Counted from the stretch's first letter, positions 29,064-38,115 are shown. The stretch is DNA of 64,000 nucleotides from Bacteroidales bacterium (GCA_017633985.1 JAGBOF010000036.1:62001-126000); one strand, 5' to 3'. Program-made: numbers and translations. The notes: generated from the sequence alone by a model not told the origin.

Positions 29064-29354
29064 ATGACAGTATTTAGATTTAAAGATTTCGGAGAAAACC
29101 TTGGTACAAGAATGTTAGGCAGTAGTGTAAGAGAAAAACTGCTTCCTTTGATATTGGCAAGTGATAAGGTCGTATTGGATTTTGAAGGAGTTGATGTCGT
29201 TTCCAATTCTTTCGCCGATGAATGTATAGCAAAACTGTTATTGCAGATGTCTTTTGAGGAGTTAAAGCAAAAGACGACATTCAGAAATGTCAACGATTTC
29301 GCAAAAAAGAACATTGCATTATCCTTAAAACGCAGACAAGCAATAAATGTGTAG
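29064..29354 (+). CDS. Small STAS-like (DUF4325) protein
   Basis: This 96-residue cytoplasmic protein matches the STAS-like DUF4325 family. It shows the typical run DFGENLGTRMLGSSVREKL, a strand VVLDFEGVDVVSNSFADE with the family's conserved SFADE, and a C-terminal strand TTFRNVND. STAS domains usually act as phosphorylation-dependent anti-anti-sigma or scaffold switches; the SNS residues before FADE occupy the usual phospho-Ser area. The start ATG 29064 has an AAGGAG-like site 8 nt upstream, unusual for this genome; a TTG at 29034 is rejected. The gene is flanked on both sides by a 107-bp direct repeat. Confidence 0.8.
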   Translation: MTVFRFKDFGENLGTRMLGSSVREKLLPLILASDKVVLDFEGVDVVSNSFADECIAKLLLQMSFEELKQKTTFRNVNDFAKKNIALSLKRRQAINV

Positions 29355-29375
29355 TATATAAAACGTAATAATTTA

Positions 29376-29482
29376 ATAAGAAAAGGCGGACGAAGAATGT
29401 TTTGTTCGCCTTTTTGTTTTATATTGTTTGATATTTTTTTTTTGATAATCTTGATATTTCAAAAAACTTTCGTACTTTTGCA
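29376..29482 (+). repeat. 107-bp direct repeat, copy C (terminator plus promoter)
   Basis: This second copy ends with TACTTTTG at 29473-29480. It terminates the STAS gene and probably starts the LRR-protein transcript. The repeat-to-repeat unit is 489 bp. Confidence 0.9.
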
Positions 29483-29816
29483 CATTGTGAATGTGAGGCA
29501 GTCGTGTCCGTTCACATGCTTTTACATTATTTATATTATAAGTAAAAGCAGTTGCTTTATTTGTTTCACTAAACATCACCAACGTTAAACATACAAATAA
29601 TTGCAATGAAATATTCCGCCGATTGTGGTGTGAATTTTCCTTGTGTATGTACGGTGATTGTGGTGATGACCGAGTGAAACTCAAGGGCTGAGACAAAAAA
29701 AATAAAAAATTCACACTATATTTTTTGTTATCATCTCTATAAGGCAACGAAAGACAAAAAGAATTAATAACAATTAGACCCGGGGGATGCAGCGGGTAAT
29801 CTGCACAGAAAAAGAG
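29483..29816 (+). promoter_or_regulatory. Untranslated leader of the LRR-protein gene
   Basis: About 330 nt separate the promoter in copy C from the chosen start. The stretch contains GATTGTGGTG twice (29621-29630 and 29656-29665) and AT-rich DNA. No recognised riboswitch was found. Confidence 0.4.
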
Positions 29817-31817
29817 ATGAAACATCTATTAAAACAATTTGTAAGACCATTGGTCTTAATCACAATGCTAATAGAATTCAGCACCAACCTATTTGCTAGC
29901 ACTGGTTTTGAAGCAAATGGTATTTATTATTACTTCATATCTGACTCTACTGTAGGAGTAACGTATTGCGATTATTCAGGAACCGTTATAATCCCAACAT
30001 CTGTACAACGTAAAGGTAAAACGTATAATGTTACAGAAATTGGTTTTGGTGCATTCTCTGGTTATACAGGTTTGACAAATATAACGATACCTAACAGTGT
30101 GACATCTATTGGTTATGCTGCATTCCGTAATTGTACAGGTTTAACAAATATAGAGATACCGAATAGTGTTACTTCTATTGGTCAGGAAGCATTCTATGGT
30201 TGTACAGGTTTGACAAGTATAACGATACCGAACAACGTTACAACAATAGGTAGTAGTGCATTTAACGGTTGTACAGGTTTGACAAGTATAACGATACCTA
30301 ACAGTGTGACATCTATTGGTAATCTTGCATTCTATTATTGTACAGGGTTAACAAGTATAGAAATACCTAACAGTGTTACTTCAATAGGTAGTAGTGCATT
30401 TAACGGTTGTACAGGTTTGACAAGTATAACGATACCGAACAACGTTACAACTATTGGTGATTATGCATTCAAAGGATGTACTGGTTTGACAAGTATAATT
30501 TCCAAAGCGAATACACCTCCTACTACACAAAGCAGCAGTTTTTATGACATAAATAAAGACATACCTGTTTATGTACCTTGTAGTAGTTTGGAGAGTTATA
30601 GTACAGCAAACTATTGGAAAGATTTTACAAATATTCAAGGAGAAGATTGTATATATGTTTACGACACTATCATAATCCACGACACAACGGCAGTAACTCA
30701 TATTGACACGGTGACATTGGTTGATACCATTACAAAAGAGATAACCATTCACGATACAGTAACCCTGCACGACACTATAACAAACACAGTGATTCAGAAA
30801 GATACTGTAACACTTACCGAGACGGTGTTTGATACTGTTACTTTGTTTGATACAATAACTCTGACAAATACAGTTCATGATACCGTAAGTACTACTGACA
30901 CCCTAACGATTACGTTATATGACACGGTCACGTTACATGATACCATCACTAACGAAATAATGCTTTATGACACCGTAACACTACATGATACTATCGAAAC
31001 TACGTTATACGATACAGTAACATTGTTTGACACTATCGAAACTACACTTTACGATACGGTAACATTGTTTGATACGATAACAAACGAAGTAACGTTATAC
31101 GATACAGTCACATTAACTGATACTGTTACCGTAACGGAGTATTTACACGACACAATAACGAATACCGTTTATGATACTACGGTATTAACACAGTTTGATA
31201 CGGTAACAATTCACGATACCGTTACTAATGAAATAACGTTATATGACACCATAACACTACACGATACTATCGAAACAACGCTTTACGATACCGTTACGCT
31301 GCATGATACAATTACAAACGAAGTAACATTGTATGATACCGTTACATTAACTGACACAATCACCTTAACGTTGTATGATACCGTTAATACAATGGACACA
31401 TTGTATCTTCATGATACCATAACACCTTGTGGAGTGACGAGGACATATATTTATGCGGAAATAAATGCGGGTGAAACTTATATGGGTTACGGTTTTACAG
31501 AATCAGATGCAGGTGAATATGTTCAGACATTGCAAACGGAGGACGGATGTGACAGTATTGTGACATTATATCTACAAGTTACGGCAGGAATTGAGGAGAT
31601 TACACAAGAAAAGATAATAAGTATTTATCCAAATCCTGCACACGACAGAGTAACCATTCATGCCGACGGCGATATTAAGATAATTGATAACAAAGGTCAG
31701 GTGATTAGAAAAATTAAGAATATTAAAGGCGTTAAGGATATCAATGTTAGTGACTTTGAAGCGGGAGTTTACTACATTAATGTGGGTAAATTCACGCAGC
31801 CATTGATAATTGAATAG
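29817..31817 (+). CDS. Secreted BspA-type LRR protein with DT-repeat stalk and T9SS tail
   Basis: This 666-residue predicted surface protein has four parts. A signal peptide ([20 protein letters not shown], then FSTNLFAS) opens it. About eight LRR_5/BspA repeats of 23 residues follow (about 75-230, pattern [19 protein letters not shown]). A low-complexity stalk spans about 281-538, made of short DTV/DTI units. One ICEG/GCDS-type module ([12 protein letters not shown] to [12 protein letters not shown]), as in the giant protein, precedes the T9SS sorting domain ([15 protein letters not shown] onward). BspA-type repeats often bind host proteins. ATG 29817 is preferred over 29787 because it gives a normal signal peptide. 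The start of the mature protein is not Gln, unlike most neighbours. Confidence 0.85.
   Translation: MKHLLKQFVRPLVLITMLIEFSTNLFASTGFEANGIYYYFISDSTVGVTYCDYSGTVIIPTSVQRKGKTYNVTEIGFGAFSGYTGLTNITIPNSVTSIGYAAFRNCTGLTNIEIPNSVTSIGQEAFYGCTGLTSITIPNNVTTIGSSAFNGCTGLTSITIPNSVTSIGNLAFYYCTGLTSIEIPNSVTSIGSSAFNGCTGLTSITIPNNVTTIGDYAFKGCTGLTSIISKANTPPTTQSSSFYDINKDIPVYVPCSSLESYSTANYWKDFTNIQGEDCIYVYDTIIIHDTTAVTHIDTVTLVDTITKEITIHDTVTLHDTITNTVIQKDTVTLTETVFDTVTLFDTITLTNTVHDTVSTTDTLTITLYDTVTLHDTITNEIMLYDTVTLHDTIETTLYDTVTLFDTIETTLYDTVTLFDTITNEVTLYDTVTLTDTVTVTEYLHDTITNTVYDTTVLTQFDTVTIHDTVTNEITLYDTITLHDTIETTLYDTVTLHDTITNEVTLYDTVTLTDTITLTLYDTVNTMDTLYLHDTITPCGVTRTYIYAEINAGETYMGYGFTESDAGEYVQTLQTEDGCDSIVTLYLQVTAGIEEITQEKIISIYPNPAHDRVTIHADGDIKIIDNKGQVIRKIKNIKGVKDINVSDFEAGVYYINVGKFTQPLIIE
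30658..31431 (+). repeat. Coding DT-repeat stalk
   Basis: By eye there are 34 Asp-Thr-(Val/Ile/Leu/Thr) triplets in about 257 residues, spaced mostly 5 to 9 residues apart (pattern [10 protein letters not shown]). Codons vary between copies, which shows the protein pattern is maintained by selection rather than by very recent duplication. Confidence 0.85.
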
Positions 31818-31842
31818 TAGCAAATAACAAACTACGAAAATA

Positions 31843-31968
31843 ATCAGCGAGATAAAAAAATTATCTTCGCTGATTATTTTATTAATCACGCAGATTAATT
31901 TACTATTTACGCAGATTGTTTTTTAAATCAGGCAGAATAATTGACTGATCAGGCAGAATAAATCCGCA
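31843..31968. repeat. 21-bp-period palindromic array 4 (6 units)
   Basis: Units start every 21 nt from 31843. Heads are ATCAGCGAGAT, TCTTCGCTGAT, ATCACGCAGAT, TTTACGCAGAT, ATCAGGCAGAA and ATCAGGCAGAA. Units 1 and 2 form a hairpin (AATAATCAGCGA with TCGCTGATTATT). This is the longest array in the window. Confidence 0.8.
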
Positions 31969-32015
31969 AAATGAGGTTTTATATTGCTATTGTCTTTTAA
32001 GTGTAAAACTTTTCG

Positions 32016-32023
32016 TAACTTTG
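32016..32023 (+). promoter_or_regulatory. Promoter -7 element of the asparaginase gene
   Basis: TAACTTTG followed by CCGAC, 32 nt before ATG 32055. Confidence 0.65.
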
Positions 32024-32054
32024 CCGACAGAAAAACAGTAATAAAGGTATTGTG

Positions 32055-33062
32055 ATGAAAAATATTCTTGTCATATATACAGGCGGTACGATCGGAATGG
32101 TCAAAGACAGTATAACAGGTGCACTCAAACCCTTTGACATGCATAAAATTTATGAAGTCTTACCCGTTCTGAAAAAAATAGACTGCAATATTGAAACCTA
32201 TCAATGCAACCCTATCATAGATTCTTCGGATATGAATGCGGACAAATGGCTTTTGTTTGCTTCGCTTATCAGAGATAATTATGCAAAATATGACGGTTTT
32301 GTTATCCTGCACGGAACGGATACAATGTCTTACACTGCATCGGCATTAAGTTTCCTGCTTAAAAACCTTTCCAAACCCGTTATCATCACAGGCAGCCAAC
32401 TGCCGCTGGGCATGATACGCACCGACGGCAGGGACAACATAATTTCGGCTGTGGAAATTGCAGCCAATAACGAGATTGTTATACCCGAGGTGTGCATTTT
32501 CTTTGATAACAAACTTTACAGGGGAAACCGTACGACTAAAATCAATGCCGAATATTTCGAAGCCTTTTATTCGGGCAATCTTCCTTCGCTTGCAAAAGTC
32601 GGAATCAATATCTCGTACAAAAAACATCTTATATTGCCACCGCCTGAAGAAGAATTTTTTGTTTATGACAAGCTTTGCAGGGACGTAATAATCATGAAAA
32701 TACATCCTGCAATAAGCAAGGAATATTTGGATGCGGTAAGCAATATACCTAATCTGAAAGGTATTGTAATGGAGACATACGGATCGGGCAACGCTCCGAC
32801 AAAGGATTTCTTTTTACAGGGAATAAAACGGATGATTGACAAAGGCGTTATGATAATGAACGTAACCCAGTGTAAGGCGGGCAGTGTGGAAATGGGGCAT
32901 TACCAAGCCAGCTGCGATTTGCGGGATATGGGTGTAATAAGCGGCAAAGACATTACAACTGAAGCGGCATTGGCAAAGATGATGTTCGTTTTGGGCAATT
33001 TTGATGACCGGAATAAGCAAAAAGAATTAGCGGAAAGCAATTTGAGAGGGGAAATTTCGTAA
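32055..33062 (+). CDS. ansA: Type I L-asparaginase
   Basis: This enzyme hydrolyses L-asparagine to aspartate and ammonia. The 335 residues carry both catalytic motifs: YTGGTIGM with the nucleophile Thr near residue 11, and LHGTDTMSYTASALSF with the second Thr-Asp near residues 88-89. VTQCKAGSVEMG lies near residue 275. No signal peptide is present, so it is the cytoplasmic type I form. ATG 32055 is preferred over the GTG three bases upstream. The heptose kinase gene follows after 10 bp, so the two may be co-transcribed. Confidence 0.93.
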   Translation: MKNILVIYTGGTIGMVKDSITGALKPFDMHKIYEVLPVLKKIDCNIETYQCNPIIDSSDMNADKWLLFASLIRDNYAKYDGFVILHGTDTMSYTASALSFLLKNLSKPVIITGSQLPLGMIRTDGRDNIISAVEIAANNEIVIPEVCIFFDNKLYRGNRTTKINAEYFEAFYSGNLPSLAKVGINISYKKHLILPPPEEEFFVYDKLCRDVIIMKIHPAISKEYLDAVSNIPNLKGIVMETYGSGNAPTKDFFLQGIKRMIDKGVMIMNVTQCKAGSVEMGHYQASCDLRDMGVISGKDITTEAALAKMMFVLGNFDDRNKQKELAESNLRGEIS

Positions 33063-33072
33063 ATTATATCAA

Positions 33073-34092
33073 ATGTCCGATATTAAAAATAAGAAAGCAA
33101 TGGATTATAAATCAATATTTGAAAATTTTAATAAACTAAACGTCCTTATTATAGGGGATGTTATGATTGATTCTTACCAATGGGGCAAGGTTGAACGCAT
33201 ATCGCCCGAAGCTCCGGTGCCTATATGTTCGGTTGCAAAGACGGAACACCGTTTGGGCGGGGCGGGCAATGTGGCGCTGAATATATCTGCCATGGGTGCA
33301 ACGCCTATACTATGCAGTGTTGTGGGCAAAGACAATAACGAAGAAATACTTTTACAACTTCTTGCCGAACATAATATGACTGCCGAAGGAATAGTTTTAA
33401 GCGAAAAGCGGCCTACGACCATTAAAACGAGAATTATAGGTAACAATATGCAGATGTTGCGTATTGATAATGAGACAACAAAGATTCTTGACGGGGAAGA
33501 AGAAAATTTGCTTTTAAACAAAATAACGGAGATAATAAACAACAAGAAACCCGATGCTATAATCTTTCAGGATTATGACAAAGGAGTTATTACGGAAAAG
33601 ATAATAAAACAGACTGTCAGCCTTGCAAAGGAAAACAATATTCCTACAACAGTAGATCCTAAACACCGTAATTTTTCGTTATACAAGGGGGTCACTCTGT
33701 TTAAGCCCAACTTGAAAGAATTAAAAGAAGGTCTTAAGATAGAATTCTCACAACCTACGCTGGAAAACCTTACCGATGCGGCGCTGTTGCTTCACGGCAA
33801 ACAAAATATATCACAAGTCTTTATTACTTTAAGCGAATACGGGGTCTTTATTGCGGATTATACTCACAAAAAAGCTGAAGTGAATCTATTGCCTGCGCAT
33901 TTAAGGAAGATTGCTGATGTAAGCGGTGCGGGAGATACGGTAATAAGTGTTGCAACTCTTTGTCTTGCTTTGGGTATGAGCGGTAAAGATATAGCAAAGA
34001 TAAGCAATTTGGCAGGGGGATTGGTTTGCGAAAGCGTTGGAGTTGTATCCGTTAATAAGGAAAGATTGTATAAAGAAGTTATTTCACTTTAG
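33073..34092 (+). CDS. rfaE1: D-glycero-beta-D-manno-heptose-7-phosphate kinase
   Basis: This PfkB/ribokinase-family kinase acts in ADP-heptose synthesis for the LPS core. The 339 residues show LIIGDVMIDSYQWGKVERIS and SPEAPVPICSVAKTEHRLGG at the N-terminus, typical of the RfaE kinase domain, and the ATP-site motif DVSGAGDTVISVATLCLALG near residue 278. Only the kinase domain is present; the nucleotidyltransferase (RfaE2) half is absent, as in many Bacteroidota. A heptosyltransferase gene (60455-61507) in the same window fits the pathway. An alternative in-frame ATG is 12 codons downstream. Confidence 0.9.
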   Translation: MSDIKNKKAMDYKSIFENFNKLNVLIIGDVMIDSYQWGKVERISPEAPVPICSVAKTEHRLGGAGNVALNISAMGATPILCSVVGKDNNEEILLQLLAEHNMTAEGIVLSEKRPTTIKTRIIGNNMQMLRIDNETTKILDGEEENLLLNKITEIINNKKPDAIIFQDYDKGVITEKIIKQTVSLAKENNIPTTVDPKHRNFSLYKGVTLFKPNLKELKEGLKIEFSQPTLENLTDAALLLHGKQNISQVFITLSEYGVFIADYTHKKAEVNLLPAHLRKIADVSGAGDTVISVATLCLALGMSGKDIAKISNLAGGLVCESVGVVSVNKERLYKEVISL

Positions 34093-34141
34093 ATATATAA
34101 TAAGGTATATAGTTGTATTTATGGTTGCAGGGTTTAAAGTC

Positions 34142-34558
34142 ATGAAGAAATATTTGTGCATATTGGTATTGGTTGTTACCGCATTATCATGCAATGATGA
34201 TTTTGACGAGTGGGGATATGTTAATTTTTATATTGAACCCGACACCACGGAATACTACAATCTCAATGACGGCAGCAGAGGTTGGGAATATATGGAAGGC
34301 GGTAACAGAGGCGTTATCATTTTCCGCAATTCGCATTATGAGTTCATGGCTTACGAACGCTCATGCGTAACCAAAGGATGCAAAGGCCGTTTGGAAGTTG
34401 AAGCAGATAATATACTTATTTACTGTCCGCAATGTCACGGAGAATGGTTGGGCGTAGACGGTTCACCGCTTGAAGGCTCTGTATCAGTACGTATGCTTTA
34501 TGCTTATTGCTCCTACTACGACGGTTTCAGGCTTTATGTCCGTAACTGCGGCACTTAA
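34142..34558 (+). CDS. Rieske-shaped lipoprotein with altered cysteine motif
   Basis: This 138-residue lipoprotein has signal peptide MKKYLCILVLVVTALS, then the lipobox Cys and acidic residues (NDDFDEW). The C-terminal half looks like a Rieske fold: YERSCVTKGCKG, then LIYCPQCHGEWLGVDGSPLEG. A true Rieske centre needs a C-x-H box and a C-x2-H box. Here the first box has no His, while the second reads CPQCH. It may bind no cluster, or hold another metal with four Cys. The start is the ATG at the signal peptide; the longer frame overlaps rfaE1. Function unknown. Confidence 0.65.
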   Translation: MKKYLCILVLVVTALSCNDDFDEWGYVNFYIEPDTTEYYNLNDGSRGWEYMEGGNRGVIIFRNSHYEFMAYERSCVTKGCKGRLEVEADNILIYCPQCHGEWLGVDGSPLEGSVSVRMLYAYCSYYDGFRLYVRNCGT

Positions 34559-34715
34559 ACATAAAACATACCGCATCACGTAAGTTTTCATGATAATCTG
34601 ACGGTTTCAATACATATTATCTTCCTTTTTGAACATTTTTAACAAATTACGGCAATAATAAAATATTTATTTTTCAGTTATATAAATATATTACAACACT
34701 TATGTTTTCAGCGGT

Positions 34716-36950
34716 ATGAGACACGGTAGATTTTTGATAATTTGTTTTATTTTGGTATTACCCTTTCAGTCATTTTCCCAAACTAAAAAAAACGTTAAAG
34801 CACCCGAACGCAAGAAAGTAGCCGTAGTTCTTTCTGGCGGAGGAGCAAAAGGCACTGCACATATAGGGGCATTGAAAGTATTGGAACAAGCAAATATTCC
34901 TATAGACATGATTGTCGGAACTTCAATGGGGGCATTGATGGGCGGATTATATTCAATAGGCTATGACGCAGCAATGCTTGACTCGCTTGTAAGAATACAG
35001 GATTGGCCGTTTTTGCTTTCCGACCGTATCAAACCTACTGAACAAAACCTTCTGCAACGCAATAAGCAAAATACCTACATGCTTTCTTTGGCAGTCAATG
35101 AAAGAGGAAAATTCAGTGTATCAAAAACAGGATTTATAAAAGGAAAAAATCTCTCCAATTTGTTTTCCAAACTCACTTTAGGTTATCATGACAGTATTGA
35201 CTTCAATACTCTGCCTATTCCTTTTGCATGTGTAGCCACTGACTTGACGGATTTTTCCGAAAAAGTATTTCATAGCGGCAATCTGGCTACTGCCATGCGT
35301 GCCTCAATGAGTATTCCGGCTGTTTTTTCTCCTGTTTATTTGGACAGTATGGTACTTGTGGACGGAGGATTGAGAAATAACTATCCTGCCGACATTGCCA
35401 AAGCCATGGGGGCAGACATTATAATAGGTATCTCCGTACAAAACGAAATGAAAAAACAGGCAGACAAATTCAATTCGGCCATTGCCGTCGTCAATCAATT
35501 GACGGATATAGGCAATTTGAATAAATTGGACGAAAATCTGGCTATTACCGATGTTTTTATCAAGGTTAACGTAGACGGATATTCGGCTGCAAGTTTCAGT
35601 TTGTCGGCTATTGATACCCTTATCCGAAGAGGCGAAGAAGCTGCAAGAGGAAAATATGACGAATTGCTTAATCTGAAAAAAGAATTGGGACTCGGAGATG
35701 ATTATACGGCTCCAAGACCGAAACATTACCACATGGCAAACCAAAATATCCGCATGAAAATAAGCGCAGTTCATTTCAAAAATATAGAATCTGCCGACAG
35801 AAGATATTTAAGAGAGAAATTCAATCTTAAAAGAGGCGAATCCACGTCAATCAATGAGATTGAAAAAGCACTGACCGCACTTCGTACAAATTTATTTTAT
35901 AACGACGCTTCATACCAAATAGAATACAAGAAAGACGGTTATGTAATCAATATAGAGAGTGAGGGAAAGAAAACAGCGGAAATATTCATGGGCGTACGCT
36001 TTGATAATGAAGAGAAAGTGTCTTTGCAATTCAACGGCACAATGCCCGTACAGTTTTTAGTACCTACCGTATTACAGGGAACGCTTAGGCTTGGTAAAAG
36101 AAGTTCGGGCAGACTTGAAGCCACGTTCAACCCGTACTCATCGGCTTCCTTCACAGCTGCCTATACTTACAGGCACAATGATATAAACATATATTGGAAA
36201 GGAGACAGGGATTTCAATCCTGATTACCGACAACATCAGTTTGATATAGGTTTTATGAATTATGGTTTCAAGAACTTGTTGGTTGATATTTTTGCAAGGT
36301 GGGATTACTACAATTATACGCAGGTTCTTATCGGCAGAAGGTCTAGAAGTCCTTTTCTTTCCGCATCACACATGTACTCTTATCACGCAAAAATACATTA
36401 TGACGACAGATTAAACAAATATTTCTCCACTCAAGGGCAAAAATACGAAGTTCACTATTCGCTTTATACCGACAATTTCTATCAATACGAAGAAGGGCAG
36501 CCGTTACACTGCGTTTCATATAATTTTCAAAGAATCCTACCGATTTCCGGTAGGTTGGTTGTTGAACCTATGCTGTACGGAAGAAGCATATCAGGCGACA
36601 ACATCCCTACGGTACTTTACAACGGCATAGGCGGACATTATTTCGGACATTACATTGAGCAACAGATGCCGTTTGCAGGCATAGGCAATATAGAGGTTGT
36701 GAAAAATAATTTTGCGGCACTGGAACTAAACGCCCGTTACCGCATACTTGACAATAACTATTTGAGTTTTACCGCAGCATCGGGACTTGTCAGCGACAAA
36801 TTAAAAGATATTTTTTCGGACACTCCGATATTCGGATTAAGATTCTCCTATTTTTACAACTCTATCATAGGTCCTATCGGAGCGTCATTGGGGTATTCAA
36901 CCCGCACTCATGAACCTTATTTGTTTGTAAATATCGGTTACGAATTTTAA
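34716..36950 (+). CDS. Patatin-like phospholipase with outer-membrane beta-barrel (PlpD-like)
   Basis: This predicted type V-like autotransporter lipase has 744 residues. A signal peptide ends QSFS, then Gln. The patatin domain (about 30-300) carries the oxyanion motif SGGGAKGTAHIG, nucleophile GTSMGALMGG and the catalytic Asp in VDGGLRNNYPAD. A POTRA-like domain spans about 345-410 (RYLREKFNLKRGESTSINEI). A 16-stranded BamA/TamA-like barrel follows to the end, with terminal aromatic residues (FVNIGYEF). The enzyme would be exposed or released at the cell surface. The gene is monocistronic and converges on the glutaminyl cyclase gene. Confidence 0.93.
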   Translation: MRHGRFLIICFILVLPFQSFSQTKKNVKAPERKKVAVVLSGGGAKGTAHIGALKVLEQANIPIDMIVGTSMGALMGGLYSIGYDAAMLDSLVRIQDWPFLLSDRIKPTEQNLLQRNKQNTYMLSLAVNERGKFSVSKTGFIKGKNLSNLFSKLTLGYHDSIDFNTLPIPFACVATDLTDFSEKVFHSGNLATAMRASMSIPAVFSPVYLDSMVLVDGGLRNNYPADIAKAMGADIIIGISVQNEMKKQADKFNSAIAVVNQLTDIGNLNKLDENLAITDVFIKVNVDGYSAASFSLSAIDTLIRRGEEAARGKYDELLNLKKELGLGDDYTAPRPKHYHMANQNIRMKISAVHFKNIESADRRYLREKFNLKRGESTSINEIEKALTALRTNLFYNDASYQIEYKKDGYVINIESEGKKTAEIFMGVRFDNEEKVSLQFNGTMPVQFLVPTVLQGTLRLGKRSSGRLEATFNPYSSASFTAAYTYRHNDINIYWKGDRDFNPDYRQHQFDIGFMNYGFKNLLVDIFARWDYYNYTQVLIGRRSRSPFLSASHMYSYHAKIHYDDRLNKYFSTQGQKYEVHYSLYTDNFYQYEEGQPLHCVSYNFQRILPISGRLVVEPMLYGRSISGDNIPTVLYNGIGGHYFGHYIEQQMPFAGIGNIEVVKNNFAALELNARYRILDNNYLSFTAASGLVSDKLKDIFSDTPIFGLRFSYFYNSIIGPIGASLGYSTRTHEPYLFVNIGYEF

Positions 36951-37032
36951 GGCATTTTTCCGCTTTGGAATCAGGCTTTTTAAGTCATGGCTTAAGCGTT
37001 ATATTCCAGCATGTTGCATAATGTAAAAAATA

Positions 37033-37116
37033 AGACGCCGTTTTAAGAAATTTTTACGGCGTTTTATTTTATTAATCACGCAGAATAATTTACTGAAACG
37101 GCGTTTTATTTTGGCG
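37033..37116. repeat. 21-bp-period palindromic array 5 (4 units)
   Basis: Units start at 37033, 37054, 37075 and 37096, with heads AGACGCCGTTT, TTACGGCGTTT, ATCACGCAGAA and AAACGGCGTTT. The array sits between two convergent genes and ends 3 bp before the stop codon of the minus-strand gene. Confidence 0.8.
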
Positions 37117-37119
37117 TGT

Positions 37120-38115
37120 CTATTCCGCAGCAAAAAAACTTACCAAAAGAACCTTTCCGACTACTGCCAAAGAATTTTTATCTATGCAATCGATATTGTC
37201 TTTTGTCGTATGCCAATAAGGGAAAAACGAAACATCGGCGGAATTCTGCACAATATCTATCGTAGGAATCTTTGCATAATGGTTAATCCACACATGGTCG
37301 TCCATAACCGAACTATATCTGTCATCAATAAATATACTGTCAAATCCCAAATCCCTTGCAATATTCCAAATATTGTTCATTATCGATTGGGCATAGCCCA
37401 TTGACTGCATTTCCTTTGAAAATCTCAAATCCTTATAGCCTACCATATCCAAAAGCACACCGTATTTTGCACGGTAATAAGGAATGTGTAGATTTTGTGA
37501 CCAATACTGCGAACCCAAACACCAGTCCGTTTGGTCTTCAGGTTGATTCTCCGCCCAATAAGGGGCTCCCTGATCTTCCAAATCAAATAGAACTATATCC
37601 AAACCCTGTTTTGTCTGCGGCGAAAGGTTTATCAAACGTGCAATTTCCAACAAAATACCCACTCCGCTGGCTCCGTCGTTGGCTCCTATGATAGGGCTGT
37701 GATGGTTATCGGGGTTTTCATCGTGGTCAGCCCACATGCGGGAATCCCAATGCGAGGCAAAAAGCACTCTGTCGGTAGCCTCTATATTGAAAGATGCGAT
37801 AATGTTGCGGCCTTTGACCTGTTTGCCGTCCCAAAGTGCGGAAGAAAATTCCTGAACGTATACCGTATCAGCTTTTGTCTTAAGGTAAGAGATCAAAAAC
37901 TCCGCACAATTTTCCCAAGCTTTGCTTTGAGGTGTGCGGGGACCGAAATCACATTGTGTTTTCACAAAATAATAGGCGCTGTCAGCATTGAAATCAGGTG
38001 TTTTCACCTCTTTATAATTCACGTATGCATCATTGTCGTCAGCTTTCTTGTTTTTGCCGCAGGACAATATCAATACGCTGCAAATAACAGCAATTATAAG
38101 AATGTTTTTTTTCAT
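37120..38115 (-). CDS. Glutaminyl-peptide cyclotransferase (type II, M28 fold) lipoprotein
   Basis: It is predicted to convert N-terminal Gln of exported proteins to pyroglutamate. The 331 residues begin with a lipoprotein signal (MKKNILIIAVICSVLILS, Cys19). The M28-like fold shows SHWDSR (121-126), GANDGASG (144-151) with zinc ligand Asp147, FDLED (177-181) with likely catalytic Glu180 and zinc ligand Asp181, and MDDHVW with the His ligand. One-zinc geometry and these motifs fit mammalian-like bacterial glutaminyl cyclases (known from Porphyromonas) better than two-zinc aminopeptidases. Many exported proteins in this window start with Gln after signal cleavage, which fits the role. An M28 aminopeptidase remains the alternative. 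Confidence 0.78.
   Translation of the reverse strand: MKKNILIIAVICSVLILSCGKNKKADDNDAYVNYKEVKTPDFNADSAYYFVKTQCDFGPRTPQSKAWENCAEFLISYLKTKADTVYVQEFSSALWDGKQVKGRNIIASFNIEATDRVLFASHWDSRMWADHDENPDNHHSPIIGANDGASGVGILLEIARLINLSPQTKQGLDIVLFDLEDQGAPYWAENQPEDQTDWCLGSQYWSQNLHIPYYRAKYGVLLDMVGYKDLRFSKEMQSMGYAQSIMNNIWNIARDLGFDSIFIDDRYSSVMDDHVWINHYAKIPTIDIVQNSADVSFFPYWHTTKDNIDCIDKNSLAVVGKVLLVSFFAAE

Noticed and set aside
29680-29760. Possible TPP riboswitch in the LRR-gene leader (AGGGCTGAGAC)
   Set aside because: Only the short CUGAGA-like segment is present; the ACCTGATCTGG part and the GCGTAGGGAA closing sequence are absent, and the downstream gene has no link to thiamine.
37120-38115. Two-zinc M28 aminopeptidase
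   Set aside because: The FDLED and MDDHVW motifs and the lipoprotein form fit one-zinc glutaminyl cyclases better, although aminopeptidase activity is not fully excluded.
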